From IMG/VR virus record IMGVR_UViG_3300025030_000218, positions 1 to 41,725 of that record: 41,725 nt of DNA, one strand, 5' to 3'. The notes under the pieces were generated by a model. It had not been told where the DNA came from and ran no database searches. It was given only the letters and a program-made list of their open reading frames with translations. This DNA is from a virus. A program made the position numbers and the translations under genes. Positions 15,647 through 21,849 of the stretch are shown here, in pieces (position 1 is the stretch's first letter; every line of letters starts with the position of its first letter).

Positions 15647-15787
15647 TTAAATTTCTTCCTCCTCATCGCAATTATATATAGGGTGATATTCTATATTTAA
15701 ACAATATATGCATATATTACAAATATTCTTCTTTTTACAGTTATAACATAAGCAATCTTCACATTCTAATGGGATATTTTTATTTAT
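15647..15787 (-). CDS. Small cysteine-rich protein, about 46 residues, non-standard start
   Basis: An open frame reads INKNIPLECEDCLCYNCKKK, then NICNICIYCLNIEYHPIYNC and an acidic end, with nine cysteines in CxxC spacing. It overlaps the ribosome binding site of the gene at 15645 and ends three bases before its ATG, as in translational coupling. No ATG, GTG or TTG is in frame after the TAA of the upstream gene. ATA at 15787 is the best candidate, but its distance from AGAAAGGA is long (about 13 bases), so the start is unsure. Confidence 0.5.
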   Translation of the reverse strand: MNKNIPLECEDCLCYNCKKKNICNICIYCLNIEYHPIYNCDEEEEI

Positions 15788-15811
15788 ATAATAATTATTT
15801 TCCTTTCTAAT

Positions 15812-16126
15812 TTACAAAAACTTAATCACATCTCTTAAAGCAAAATTTCTTTCACCACATTTATCAACATCATACGCATGTAGCAAATATTGTTCTTCTT
15901 TATGGAATTCCGTACTACCAAACCAAATCTTATATGGAATAACTTTTCTTATACTTGTTTCACCTTTCCAATTCTTGTATTCAAATTTTAATATTGGTAT
16001 GTATTCTGTTTTCTTAGATTCCCAAATTTCATACTCAACACATTCATTTTTATCTCTACAATTTTTACAATTAAATCCTTTACCTTTACATCTTAATCCA
16101 TTGTCATACATTATTTGTGTAGTCAT
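15812..16126 (-). CDS. Zinc knuckle fused to a WYL-like barrel domain, 104 residues
   Basis: The first 30 residues hold RCKGKGFNCKNCRDKNEC, a compact Cys cluster. The rest, LKFEYKNWKGETSIRKVIPYKIWFGSTEF...YLLHAYDVDKCGERNFALRDVIKF, has the pattern of a small SH3-like/WYL-type domain found alone in many phages. That suggests nucleic-acid or ligand sensing. The start has a GGAGATTATAATTAAT site. No catalytic residues seen. Confidence 0.6.
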   Translation of the reverse strand: MTTQIMYDNGLRCKGKGFNCKNCRDKNECVEYEIWESKKTEYIPILKFEYKNWKGETSIRKVIPYKIWFGSTEFHKEEQYLLHAYDVDKCGERNFALRDVIKFL

Positions 16127-16147
16127 ATTAATTATAATCTCCTTTTA

Positions 16148-16333
16148 TTATTTTTGTTCACAAACAATATTTAGTATTTTATAATTATGTTTCAACTTAA
16201 ATTCATCTTTATTAATTTCTTGTAAAATTGCAATTTTAGCATCTTCTATATTATTAAATATTATTACTGTGCTAGGATAGGATTTACATAATAACAATTC
16301 TTCTCCTCCACAACTATAACTTACAAAATACAT
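16148..16333 (-). CDS. Unknown protein, 61 residues
   Basis: Start at the ATG at 16333, directly after AAAGGAGGAATAATTAAT; the longer frame from 16378 overlaps the neighbour and lacks a site. The product MYFVSYSCGGEELLLCKSYP...IEDAKIAILQEINKDEF has alternating strands and a helix, like small alpha/beta phage proteins. Function unknown. Confidence 0.55.
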   Translation of the reverse strand: MYFVSYSCGGEELLLCKSYPSTVIIFNNIEDAKIAILQEINKDEFKLKHNYKILNIVCEQK

Positions 16334-16338
16334 ATTAA

Positions 16339-16638
16339 TTATTCCTCCTTTATATCCCAATCTAATTTCTGCCCACAATTACAACAATATTTCATATCCT
16401 TGACAGTTTCACCACATGAAAAGCAATATGTAACTAACTTATTATATTGACCATCTGCATTAATTGGGTGTTTTACTTTCATTGGTATTTGTTTTTCAAG
16501 TGCTATAATTGCTGTATTATAAAATTCAGTCATTCTTGGATTTTCGTCAGCAAAAGCAAATTCTTTTGAAATTTTGAATTGTTTTAATGCTTCTTGATAT
16601 GCTTCTCGTTCAAATCTACTTTCACAAAACTTACACAT
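16339..16638 (-). CDS. Protein with C-terminal zinc ribbon, 99 residues
   Basis: An N-terminal CKFC and helices (REAYQEALKQFKISKEFAFADENPR) precede CFSCGETVKDMKYCCNCGQKLDW, a clear paired-CxxC ribbon. The layout suggests a phage regulator or adaptor. Stop and next start are separated by five bases. No specific family recognised. Confidence 0.6.
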   Translation of the reverse strand: MCKFCESRFEREAYQEALKQFKISKEFAFADENPRMTEFYNTAIIALEKQIPMKVKHPINADGQYNKLVTYCFSCGETVKDMKYCCNCGQKLDWDIKEE

Positions 16639-16672
16639 ATAAATTATTGCCTCCTGTTATAAATTTAGATAT

Positions 16673-16894
16673 TTACTTACTTAATTTTTCCATATCATAA
16701 TTTTCTCTGATATAGTCAATAACTTTACTTATTTCTGTTTGAATGTATTTATCACCTTTTAATTCAGGATGAATTTTAATCATGCATGAATTTTTCGCAC
16801 CATTTGTTTTATACTTATTTAAGTCAAATTCCACCAATAATAAAGGTACTTCAGTGTAGTTTTTAGTAAACTTTCTATTTAACCATTTAAACAT
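16673..16894 (-). CDS. Unknown protein, 73 residues
   Basis: The ATG at 16894 follows AGAAAGGATATGAC. A basic start MFKWLNRKFTKN is followed by strands (EVPLLLVEFDL) and a helix (KVIDYIRENYDMEKL). No motif, membrane segment or cysteine pair. Likely a small soluble phage protein. Confidence 0.55.
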   Translation of the reverse strand: MFKWLNRKFTKNYTEVPLLLVEFDLNKYKTNGAKNSCMIKIHPELKGDKYIQTEISKVIDYIRENYDMEKLSK

Positions 16895-16914
16895 ATGTCA
16901 TATCCTTTCTAATT

Positions 16915-17262
16915 TTATAATACTCTACATTTTAAATATTCCATTTCTTCTTGAAAATCTACCTTTTTATTTTTATTTGTTTTTAAAATTCTAAAAGTAT
17001 AATCTTCTCTTTTATAATTCCTAGTCCAATTAAGTAATCTAAATATTACATCATAGTTATCAAAATCTTTAACATCTTCTATTAATTCATATTTTTTATT
17101 TACAATGTTTAATCCATAAAATATATTTGCTTCTAATGAAAAGTCTAATCCTACATTGTACATATTGGGTATATTTGTGTCATTAAATTTATCTTTTACT
17201 AAACTATCATCTACAATTATTTCCATATATTTTTCAAGTTTATATGCTCTTACTAATTCCAT
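16915..17262 (-). CDS. Unknown acidic protein, 115 residues
   Basis: The ATG at 17262 follows AAGGAGGTTATATT. The protein mixes charged helices and strands (MELVRAYKLEKYMEIIVDDSLVKDKF... and YDVIFRLLNWTRNYKREDYTF). Its 5' leader is the long structured gap at 17263-17508, so its translation or transcription may be controlled there. No family recognised. Confidence 0.55.
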   Translation of the reverse strand: MELVRAYKLEKYMEIIVDDSLVKDKFNDTNIPNMYNVGLDFSLEANIFYGLNIVNKKYELIEDVKDFDNYDVIFRLLNWTRNYKREDYTFRILKTNKNKKVDFQEEMEYLKCRVL

Positions 17263-17316
17263 AATATAACCTCCTTAATTTTACCAGAATATTTTATACT
17301 ATCTATGGTTATAATT

Positions 17317-17416
17317 TTATTAGAGAGGTTGGTGAGAGAAGCTGTAATATATAATTAGTAAATAATCCTTCGGAAGAATATTTCATTTTTATGTATTATG
17401 CCAACTTCTCTAATAA
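17317..17416. ncRNA. Structured intergenic element with a 16-bp closing stem
   Basis: TTATTAGAGAGGTTGG (17317-17332) pairs with CCAACTTCTCTAATAA (17401-17416). The one imperfect position is a G-U pair in plus-strand RNA and an A-C mismatch in minus-strand RNA. Inside is a small hairpin around TCCTTCGGA with flanking AAATA/TATTT pairing. A second GAGAAG copy near 17335 offers an alternative pairing for the right arm, as in switches. It may be a plus-strand RNA or a leader element for the gene at 17262. Confidence 0.4.
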
Positions 17417-17468
17417 ATTAATACAAAATGTCGGTTTGGACACGATTTTGATGCCTACAAACTCTTTA

Positions 17469-17481
17469 TTTATAAGGGTTT
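17469..17481. repeat. Intergenic motif TTTATAAGGGTTT, copy 2
   Basis: The motif is embedded in AAACTCTT...TAAGGGTTT (a stem with one G-U). It is flanked by CACGATTTTGATGCC and TTTTACGTAATATATCG, which resemble sequences at 39715-39743. It lies between the DUF488 gene and the structured element. Confidence 0.45.
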
Positions 17482-17508
17482 CCGTTTTTACGTAATATAT
17501 CGTATTTT

Positions 17509-17886
17509 TTAAATTTCTCTCCACTCAATACCTTTACTCTCTAAATATTTTGCTATTAAATACCTATGACAATGAATGTAATCTTTTTCATAACATATTA
17601 AAGCATAGCTATGACCTTGAGATAATTTTAAATATAACTTATCTAAATAATATCCCATTATATGATCTTCTTGCATTTGCTTATTAAATCTTTCAACATA
17701 TTTATTCCAATCATTATCTTTTTTATATTCTAAAAGTGTTTCTGCATAAGGTGCTAATTCTTTTACGATATATGTATTAGGATATTTATTTACATCAAAC
17801 CATTTTGGAGGAAATCTTGTGATTATAAGTTTCTTAGTTTCTTCTGGTAATTGATTTATTTTATGAAAATATGTTATGTATAACAT
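17509..17886 (-). CDS. DUF488-family protein
   Basis: The 125-residue protein ends YALICYEKDYIHCHRYLIAKYLESKGIEW, the conserved LxCxEKxxxxCHRxxxA core of DUF488. MLYITYFHKINQLPEETKKLIITRFPPKWFD fits its N-terminal part. DUF488 proteins are small soluble proteins of unproven function, common in bacteria and phages. The ATG at 17886 has an AAAGGAGGG site. Confidence 0.75.
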   Translation of the reverse strand: MLYITYFHKINQLPEETKKLIITRFPPKWFDVNKYPNTYIVKELAPYAETLLEYKKDNDWNKYVERFNKQMQEDHIMGYYLDKLYLKLSQGHSYALICYEKDYIHCHRYLIAKYLESKGIEWREI

Positions 17887-17898
17887 GGTTGCCCTCCT

Positions 17899-18339
17899 TT
17901 AATTCCATTGATCTTTTTCTACTAATAATTCAATTTCATAATCTATATAATCTTTAATAACATTTAATACTTTATCACCATCATATTGTTTTCCATGAAT
18001 TTGAATATTTCTAAAATACTCATGCAATTTTGTATCTGAGATTGCATCCCTAATATCAAAAGTATTGTCTAAATGTCTATGTTTAATTTGTGTATATGTA
18101 ATATTTTTTATTTTATCAATTTCATTAAATATTATTTGTAAACTATTTTCTACAATTTGTTTTATAGTATTAGTATCATCATTTGTATTATTGATTGTAT
18201 TAGGAGTTTTATCAATAGTATTCATATTATTAATACAATCAATAATTTCTTCTATTTTCTTACATATAACACTTTGATCTGGCAATCTTAACCCACCTCT
18301 ATTTAGTTTCTCATAATGGAATTTTTTAATCTTTTTCAT
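17899..18339 (-). CDS. Unknown helical protein, 146 residues
   Basis: A basic N-terminus (MKKIKKFHYEKLNRGGLRLPD) is followed by helices, an Asn/Thr-rich linker (NTINNTNDDTNTIKQ) and more helices. The ATG at 18339 is preceded by AAGGAGAATATTTAT. No motif recognised. Confidence 0.55.
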   Translation of the reverse strand: MKKIKKFHYEKLNRGGLRLPDQSVICKKIEEIIDCINNMNTIDKTPNTINNTNDDTNTIKQIVENSLQIIFNEIDKIKNITYTQIKHRHLDNTFDIRDAISDTKLHEYFRNIQIHGKQYDGDKVLNVIKDYIDYEIELLVEKDQWN

Positions 18340-18357
18340 ATAAATATTCTCCTTAGT

Positions 18358-18666
18358 TTATTTATAATCTTCACCAAAATCAATAAAATCTCTTCCATCT
18401 TCATATCCTTCAAATAGTAAATCAAAAACATTATCAAATGCTTTAGACATTGGAGAATCACCTGTTTCACTATCTAAACGTTCTTCTATAATTTGTTTTG
18501 CTACAAATTCAGCAAACATTTGTTTTTTACCTTTTTTAACTTTTGATTCATTATAATTATTAGGATAAAGTTCAAATGCTTTTACTAAAATATTAATTGG
18601 GATTTCAATTGTTAATTTTTTATTTGTAAGTTTTGTTGTAAAACTAAAGTTTTCAAATTTTTTCAT
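18358..18666 (-). CDS. Unknown protein, 102 residues
   Basis: Opens MKKFENFSFTTKLTNKKLTIEIPINILVKAFELYP, two strands and a helix. Later come the KKGKKQMFAEFVAKQIIEERL helix and an acidic C-terminus (EGYEDGRDFIDFGEDYK). The ribosome binding site AAAGGAGAATAATT is good. The composition suggests a soluble regulator, with no supporting motif. Confidence 0.55.
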   Translation of the reverse strand: MKKFENFSFTTKLTNKKLTIEIPINILVKAFELYPNNYNESKVKKGKKQMFAEFVAKQIIEERLDSETGDSPMSKAFDNVFDLLFEGYEDGRDFIDFGEDYK

Positions 18667-18711
18667 AATTATTCTCCTTTTATATTTTCACAACTAATAA
18701 TAGTCAATTTA

Positions 18712-18837
18712 TTAATTATCAATACATTCATTCACGATTTCTCTTATGTAATCTTCAATATTAAATTCTTTTTCATTCCAATAAATCGAAAAACTATAGG
18801 TAGATAGATTGGTTTCAAATCCTTTTAGTAAGCACCT
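18712..18837 (-). CDS. Possible small gene without a recognisable start
   Basis: An open frame from a TAG at about 18838 to the TAA at 18712 reads LLKGFETNLSTYSFSIYWNEKEFNIEDYIREIVNECIDN (described here in parts: YSFSIYWNEKEF, then NIEDYIREIVNECIDN). Codon use and composition match neighbours, but no ATG, GTG or TTG is in frame; a TTG lies one base out of frame after AAAAGGA. It may be a broken or non-standard-start gene. Confidence 0.3.
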   Translation of the reverse strand, partial: RCLLKGFETNLSTYSFSIYWNEKEFNIEDYIREIVNECIDN

Positions 18838-18974
18838 CTATTTAGATTATTAACTTCTTCATCAATAACATTTTTAATTTTTTGTAATAATTCTTTATTT
18901 TCATTTTCAAATTTAACCATAAAACGTATTTCATTTTCTTTTGTTTTATTTTTTATTTCATTAATATTAAACAT
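18825..18974 (-). CDS. Unknown charged protein, 49 residues
   Basis: Start at the ATG at 18974, after AAAGGAGAATAATATTAAT. The upstream extension to 19058 is an overlap with the neighbouring gene. The short product, MFNINEIKNKTKENEIRFMVKF plus a charged helix, has no motif. Confidence 0.5.
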   Translation of the reverse strand: MFNINEIKNKTKENEIRFMVKFENENKELLQKIKNVIDEEVNNLNRGAY

Positions 18975-18981
18975 ATTAATA

Positions 18982-19380
18982 TTATTCTCCTTTATTATTT
19001 TCTTTTTGTTTCTTTTTAACCTTCTTAATCTCCGTTGCAATCTTACTATAGTTTTCATTTCCTTCTTTTTTATCTTTCTTATCCTTATTTAATTTTTTAT
19101 CACACCATTTAATATTACCACAGCACCCTATATTCCCTTTCATACTTTTCTCTTTAATATCTTTACAACTGTATTTAGGATACTCCATATACATTTCATA
19201 TCCATCTTTTGCTGTCCATGTCTTTTTAATTATTTCTCTGATTAAGTTTGGACAATTATTTTTATTTGCAGAATCTTCATTACTTGAATCATCTTCGTCT
19301 TCTATGTATTGTTTTTCATTTTCTATTTCTTCATCATCTTTGTGCTTATCATCTATTAAACTACTTTTAATTTTTCTTAT
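18982..19380 (-). CDS. Lysine-rich and acidic protein, about 132 residues, AUA start
   Basis: The frame starts best at ATA 19380, eight bases after AAGAAGG. It gives an acidic low-complexity half (DDKHKDDEEIENEKQYIEDEDD), then NNCPNLIREIIKKTWTAKDGYEMYMEYPKYSCKD, a CCGNIKWC cluster and a very basic tail. The first ATG (19194) falls in the middle of the conserved-looking core and has no ribosome binding site. Function unknown. Confidence 0.5.
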   Translation of the reverse strand: MRKIKSSLIDDKHKDDEEIENEKQYIEDEDDSSNEDSANKNNCPNLIREIIKKTWTAKDGYEMYMEYPKYSCKDIKEKSMKGNIGCCGNIKWCDKKLNKDKKDKKEGNENYSKIATEIKKVKKKQKENNKGE

Positions 19381-19410
19381 GATTAATTCCTTCTTTCTTA
19401 TGTAGATTTA

Positions 19411-19746
19411 TTAAAATATATCTAGAACAAATCCTTCAAATATTGGGAAATAACCCATAGGTGTTTTTCTTAATAATTTTATGTACATTTTATTTCTTGG
19501 ATACCCATATTGTTGTGCATTAATTGTATTAAGCATCTTATTAGTAATTTCTTTATAATCACCATTATACTCATCTAATATACAGTCTATATCTCTAACA
19601 GAATAGTCATTGCAATGACTATAAAATATAAGCCTATACCCTTTATCATCAATTCTTTTATTAATATACCATATACCTTCTTTTTCAATCCAATATTTTA
19701 CCTGATCTTTAGTATAGTTTTTATATATAATATTTATATATTCCAA
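19411..19746 (-). CDS. Unknown protein, 111 residues
   Basis: Strand-rich opening MEYINIIYKNYTKDQVKYWIEKEGIWYINKRID, then YRLIFYSHCNDYSVRDIDCILDE, and a KLLRKTPMGYFPIFEGFVLDIF end. The ATG at 19746 has an AAAGGAGAATAAATTC site. No family recognised. Confidence 0.55.
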   Translation of the reverse strand: MEYINIIYKNYTKDQVKYWIEKEGIWYINKRIDDKGYRLIFYSHCNDYSVRDIDCILDEYNGDYKEITNKMLNTINAQQYGYPRNKMYIKLLRKTPMGYFPIFEGFVLDIF

Positions 19747-19814
19747 TGAATTTATTCTCCTTTATATTCTGCTTTAACCATTATAACAATTTGTTTATCC
19801 TTCTTTATATTATT

Positions 19815-20072
19815 TTAATCTAGTATATAATATTTACCTTTCATGAATTCCTTTCCTAATCTAACTTCATCCATATTATTATTTACTATAACTACTTTAT
19901 CACCAAAAACACCTTGAATTATCTTTCCATTAGACCATGCAGTTAATGCTTCTATAAAAGTTACTTCTTTAGTTTTTTCACTTTTTAATTTAATTAATTG
20001 ATTAAACCATTCTTTATCTTTAATATCTAATGCAATATCAATTAAATCATCATAGATAGTAGTATTTTTCAT
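19815..20072 (-). CDS. IDEAL-like small protein, 85 residues
   Basis: The opening helix pair, IYDDLIDIALDIKDKEWFNQLIKLK, resembles the IDEAL domain (short helical motif of Firmicute regulators). A strand-rich tail (KIIQGVFGDKVVIVNNN) follows. The AAGGGAGG site upstream of the ATG at 20072 is strong. The similarity is short, so the call is tentative. Confidence 0.45.
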   Translation of the reverse strand: MKNTTIYDDLIDIALDIKDKEWFNQLIKLKSEKTKEVTFIEALTAWSNGKIIQGVFGDKVVIVNNNMDEVRLGKEFMKGKYYILD

Positions 20073-20119
20073 AATTTTTATTTACCTCCCTTATAATTTT
20101 AATTATCTTTCTCATAATT

Positions 20120-20542
20120 TTAATCTGCACAACTATCACATTTACCTGTATCATAATAATCAGCAAATAATTTTCCGCATACTGAACAAACACTTAAACA
20201 ATCGTCACAAAAATATTCATCAAAACTTTTATCTTTATTATGAGATTTTAATTCTGAAGGTTTTAATATTTTACCACAACCTCTGCAATATATTTCTAAT
20301 GTTTCAATTTCTATTTTAACTTTAACTTTACTATCTTTACTAAAAATATCATCAGGGTACAATCTAACCTTATCTCCTATTGGTTTATAATTATCAAAAT
20401 CTGAATCATCTATTTCGGAATAATCAAATATATCTGGTTCTTTACCTTTTATTCTTTTAAATGTTTCTATATCAACTTCCCAACAAAAACATTCATAATC
20501 TCCAGAATTGATTGCTGTGAATTCTATTGTTTTATTTTTCAT
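20120..20542 (-). CDS. Double zinc-ribbon protein, 140 residues
   Basis: The N-terminal 85 residues form strands (KTIEFTAINSGDYECFCWEVDIETF...VRLYPDDIF). Two or three cysteine knuckles follow: CRGCGKIL, CDDCLSVCSVCGKLF and CDSCAD. Such tails bind zinc and usually contact nucleic acid or protein. Adjacent genes are co-directional and closely spaced. Function unknown. Confidence 0.6.
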   Translation of the reverse strand: MKNKTIEFTAINSGDYECFCWEVDIETFKRIKGKEPDIFDYSEIDDSDFDNYKPIGDKVRLYPDDIFSKDSKVKVKIEIETLEIYCRGCGKILKPSELKSHNKDKSFDEYFCDDCLSVCSVCGKLFADYYDTGKCDSCAD

Positions 20543-20543
20543 A

Positions 20544-20732
20544 TTAGTTGATCTCCTTTAACTTAATTTTTAAAAACATATTTAACAAATAATAAATTTC
20601 TTCTGCGTTTTCTAATAAATCATAAGCATTAAATCCAAATGTATGATTATTTTCTCTAAGTTCATCTAGTGCATTATATATTTCTGTAACTTCTGGGTTA
20701 TTTTCAATCAATGAATAAGTACTCTTGTTCAT
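20544..20732 (-). CDS. Unknown acidic helical protein, 62 residues
   Basis: Start at the ATG at 20732 after AAAGGAGATTAATT; the reading from 20777 would run through the repeat-bearing gap. MNKSTYSLIENNPEVTEIYNALDEL and a helical hydrophobic C-terminus. Its leader contains the third copy of the intergenic repeat and a GTGACAAAAC box. No family recognised. Confidence 0.5.
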   Translation of the reverse strand: MNKSTYSLIENNPEVTEIYNALDELRENNHTFGFNAYDLLENAEEIYYLLNMFLKIKLKEIN

Positions 20733-20767
20733 AATTAATCTCCTTTTATTAAATTTTGGTAAATCGT

Positions 20768-20829
20768 GACAAAACATCGATTTCGTGTTGATTTTGGAAA
20801 TTAGAAAGTGTTGATTTATAAGGGTTTGT
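20768..20829. repeat. Repeat-bearing intergenic gap (copy 3 and GTGACAAAAC box)
   Basis: GTGACAAAAC near 20767-20776 matches GTGACAAAAC near 39744-39753. TTGATTTATAAGGGTTTGT (20811-20829) is identical over 19 bases to 12623-12641. Between them lies ATCGATTTCGTGTTGATTTTGG. The combination in a short gap upstream of a gene suggests a phage-specific control or replication site. Confidence 0.45.
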
Positions 20830-20856
20830 GGAATTAGGGATTTTTGATATTTTAGA

Positions 20857-21186
20857 TTATAATGTATATTTTTCTAATATTTTTGCATGAGATTCAAATT
20901 TACCAACAATATTATCAAAATGTTTATCATTAAGGATAGAACCACATATTCCAGTATTTAAAGTATTAGTACTTTCGTTAATATTGTAAATACATTCAAA
21001 TTCATTATACTCTAAATCTACTATTATATTTATTATAGGTATTCTTTTTCGTGGTAATGTATTTTCTTTATAATGAATATCATACATATGAGAAGATATA
21101 AATTGTATTTTTGCTTTTCCTATGTTTGCATATACAGTAAATCCACGTTCTTGCATTTTATGTATCAATTCTTGTTTATCTAGCAT
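20857..21186 (-). CDS. Unknown protein, 109 residues
   Basis: Opens MLDKQELIHKMQERGFTVYANIGKAKIQFISSHMYDIHYK, helix then paired strands, with RIPIINIIVDLEYNEFECIYNI later. The first gene after a perfect sigma-A promoter and a leader hairpin, so it is likely strongly expressed. No family recognised. Confidence 0.55.
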   Translation of the reverse strand: MLDKQELIHKMQERGFTVYANIGKAKIQFISSHMYDIHYKENTLPRKRIPIINIIVDLEYNEFECIYNINESTNTLNTGICGSILNDKHFDNIVGKFESHAKILEKYTL

Positions 21187-21216
21187 TTATATTCTTTCTC
21201 CTTTACTTTAATTAAA

Positions 21217-21266
21217 AGGAAGAGAGAGAATTTTAAATATTTTATAATTATATCTACTCTCTTCCT
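21217..21266 (-). terminator. Hairpin with U-run between replication genes and the accessory block
   Basis: AGGAAGAGAG (21217-21226) pairs with CTCTCTTCCT (21257-21266); in minus-strand RNA the second arm runs into TTTTAATT. It is placed downstream of the ERCC4 nuclease stop, but also just after the promoter at 21277-21305. It may end replication transcripts and also form the 5' leader of the new transcript. Confidence 0.5.
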
Positions 21267-21276
21267 GTCTGTTTAT

Positions 21277-21305
21277 ATTATAAATGATGATGGATTAAAT
21301 GTCAA
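21277..21305 (-). promoter_or_regulatory. Consensus sigma-A promoter
   Basis: TTGACA (21305-21300) and TATAAT (21282-21277) are separated by exactly 17 bases on the minus strand, the full consensus. It drives the gene at 21186 and the accessory block to its left. Confidence 0.8.
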
Positions 21306-21315
21306 GTTATTTATT

Positions 21316-21849
21316 TTAGTATTTTATTAAATTTCTTAAATAATAATAGAATGTCGCCCAAATATATAGTCCACTATATTGACTATTTGGCATAAACATA
21401 ATAGATAAATTATACCTATTAGAAAAACTATGTAAACTTCCTAAATATGATTTTTTATTATATTCAGTTTTATAATTGCCATTGCAAATATCTTCATAAT
21501 TTGAATTCTCAATTAATAAATACATTTTCCCTTTATAAAGACCAAATTCTTTCTCAAATCTATCTCGATGTTGAGAAAAATTACCACTTAATTCTTCAAG
21601 AGACATTTTTCTTTCTATAGCAATTTTTTTATCAAAATATAAATCTCTAGGAATTGATAATTCAATATTTTGTGGCAAGAAGAAACTATAATCACCATAA
21701 TCTAATGTTTTTTTATTATATCTTATCTTTTTCTTTTCAAAATAATCAATAATATTTTTATTTTCTTTTTCTCTTGTGTCTACAATAATTGTAATAGATG
21801 ATAATAATTCTTCTTGTTGTTTATCTGTGTATTTATATTGATTAATCAT
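21316..21849 (-). CDS. ERCC4 (XPF)-type nuclease
   Basis: 177 residues carrying the ERCC4 nuclease core: IIVDTREKENKNI, then LDYGDYSF and KKIAIERKMSLEELSGNF (the GDxnERKxxxD-type active site), and a QHRDRFEKEF helix. Such phage proteins cut branched or flap DNA structures. It overlaps the polymerase stop by eight bases (ATGATTAA), so the two are coupled. It may trim recombination or replication intermediates. Confidence 0.85.
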   Translation of the reverse strand: MINQYKYTDKQQEELLSSITIIVDTREKENKNIIDYFEKKKIRYNKKTLDYGDYSFFLPQNIELSIPRDLYFDKKIAIERKMSLEELSGNFSQHRDRFEKEFGLYKGKMYLLIENSNYEDICNGNYKTEYNKKSYLGSLHSFSNRYNLSIMFMPNSQYSGLYIWATFYYYLRNLIKY

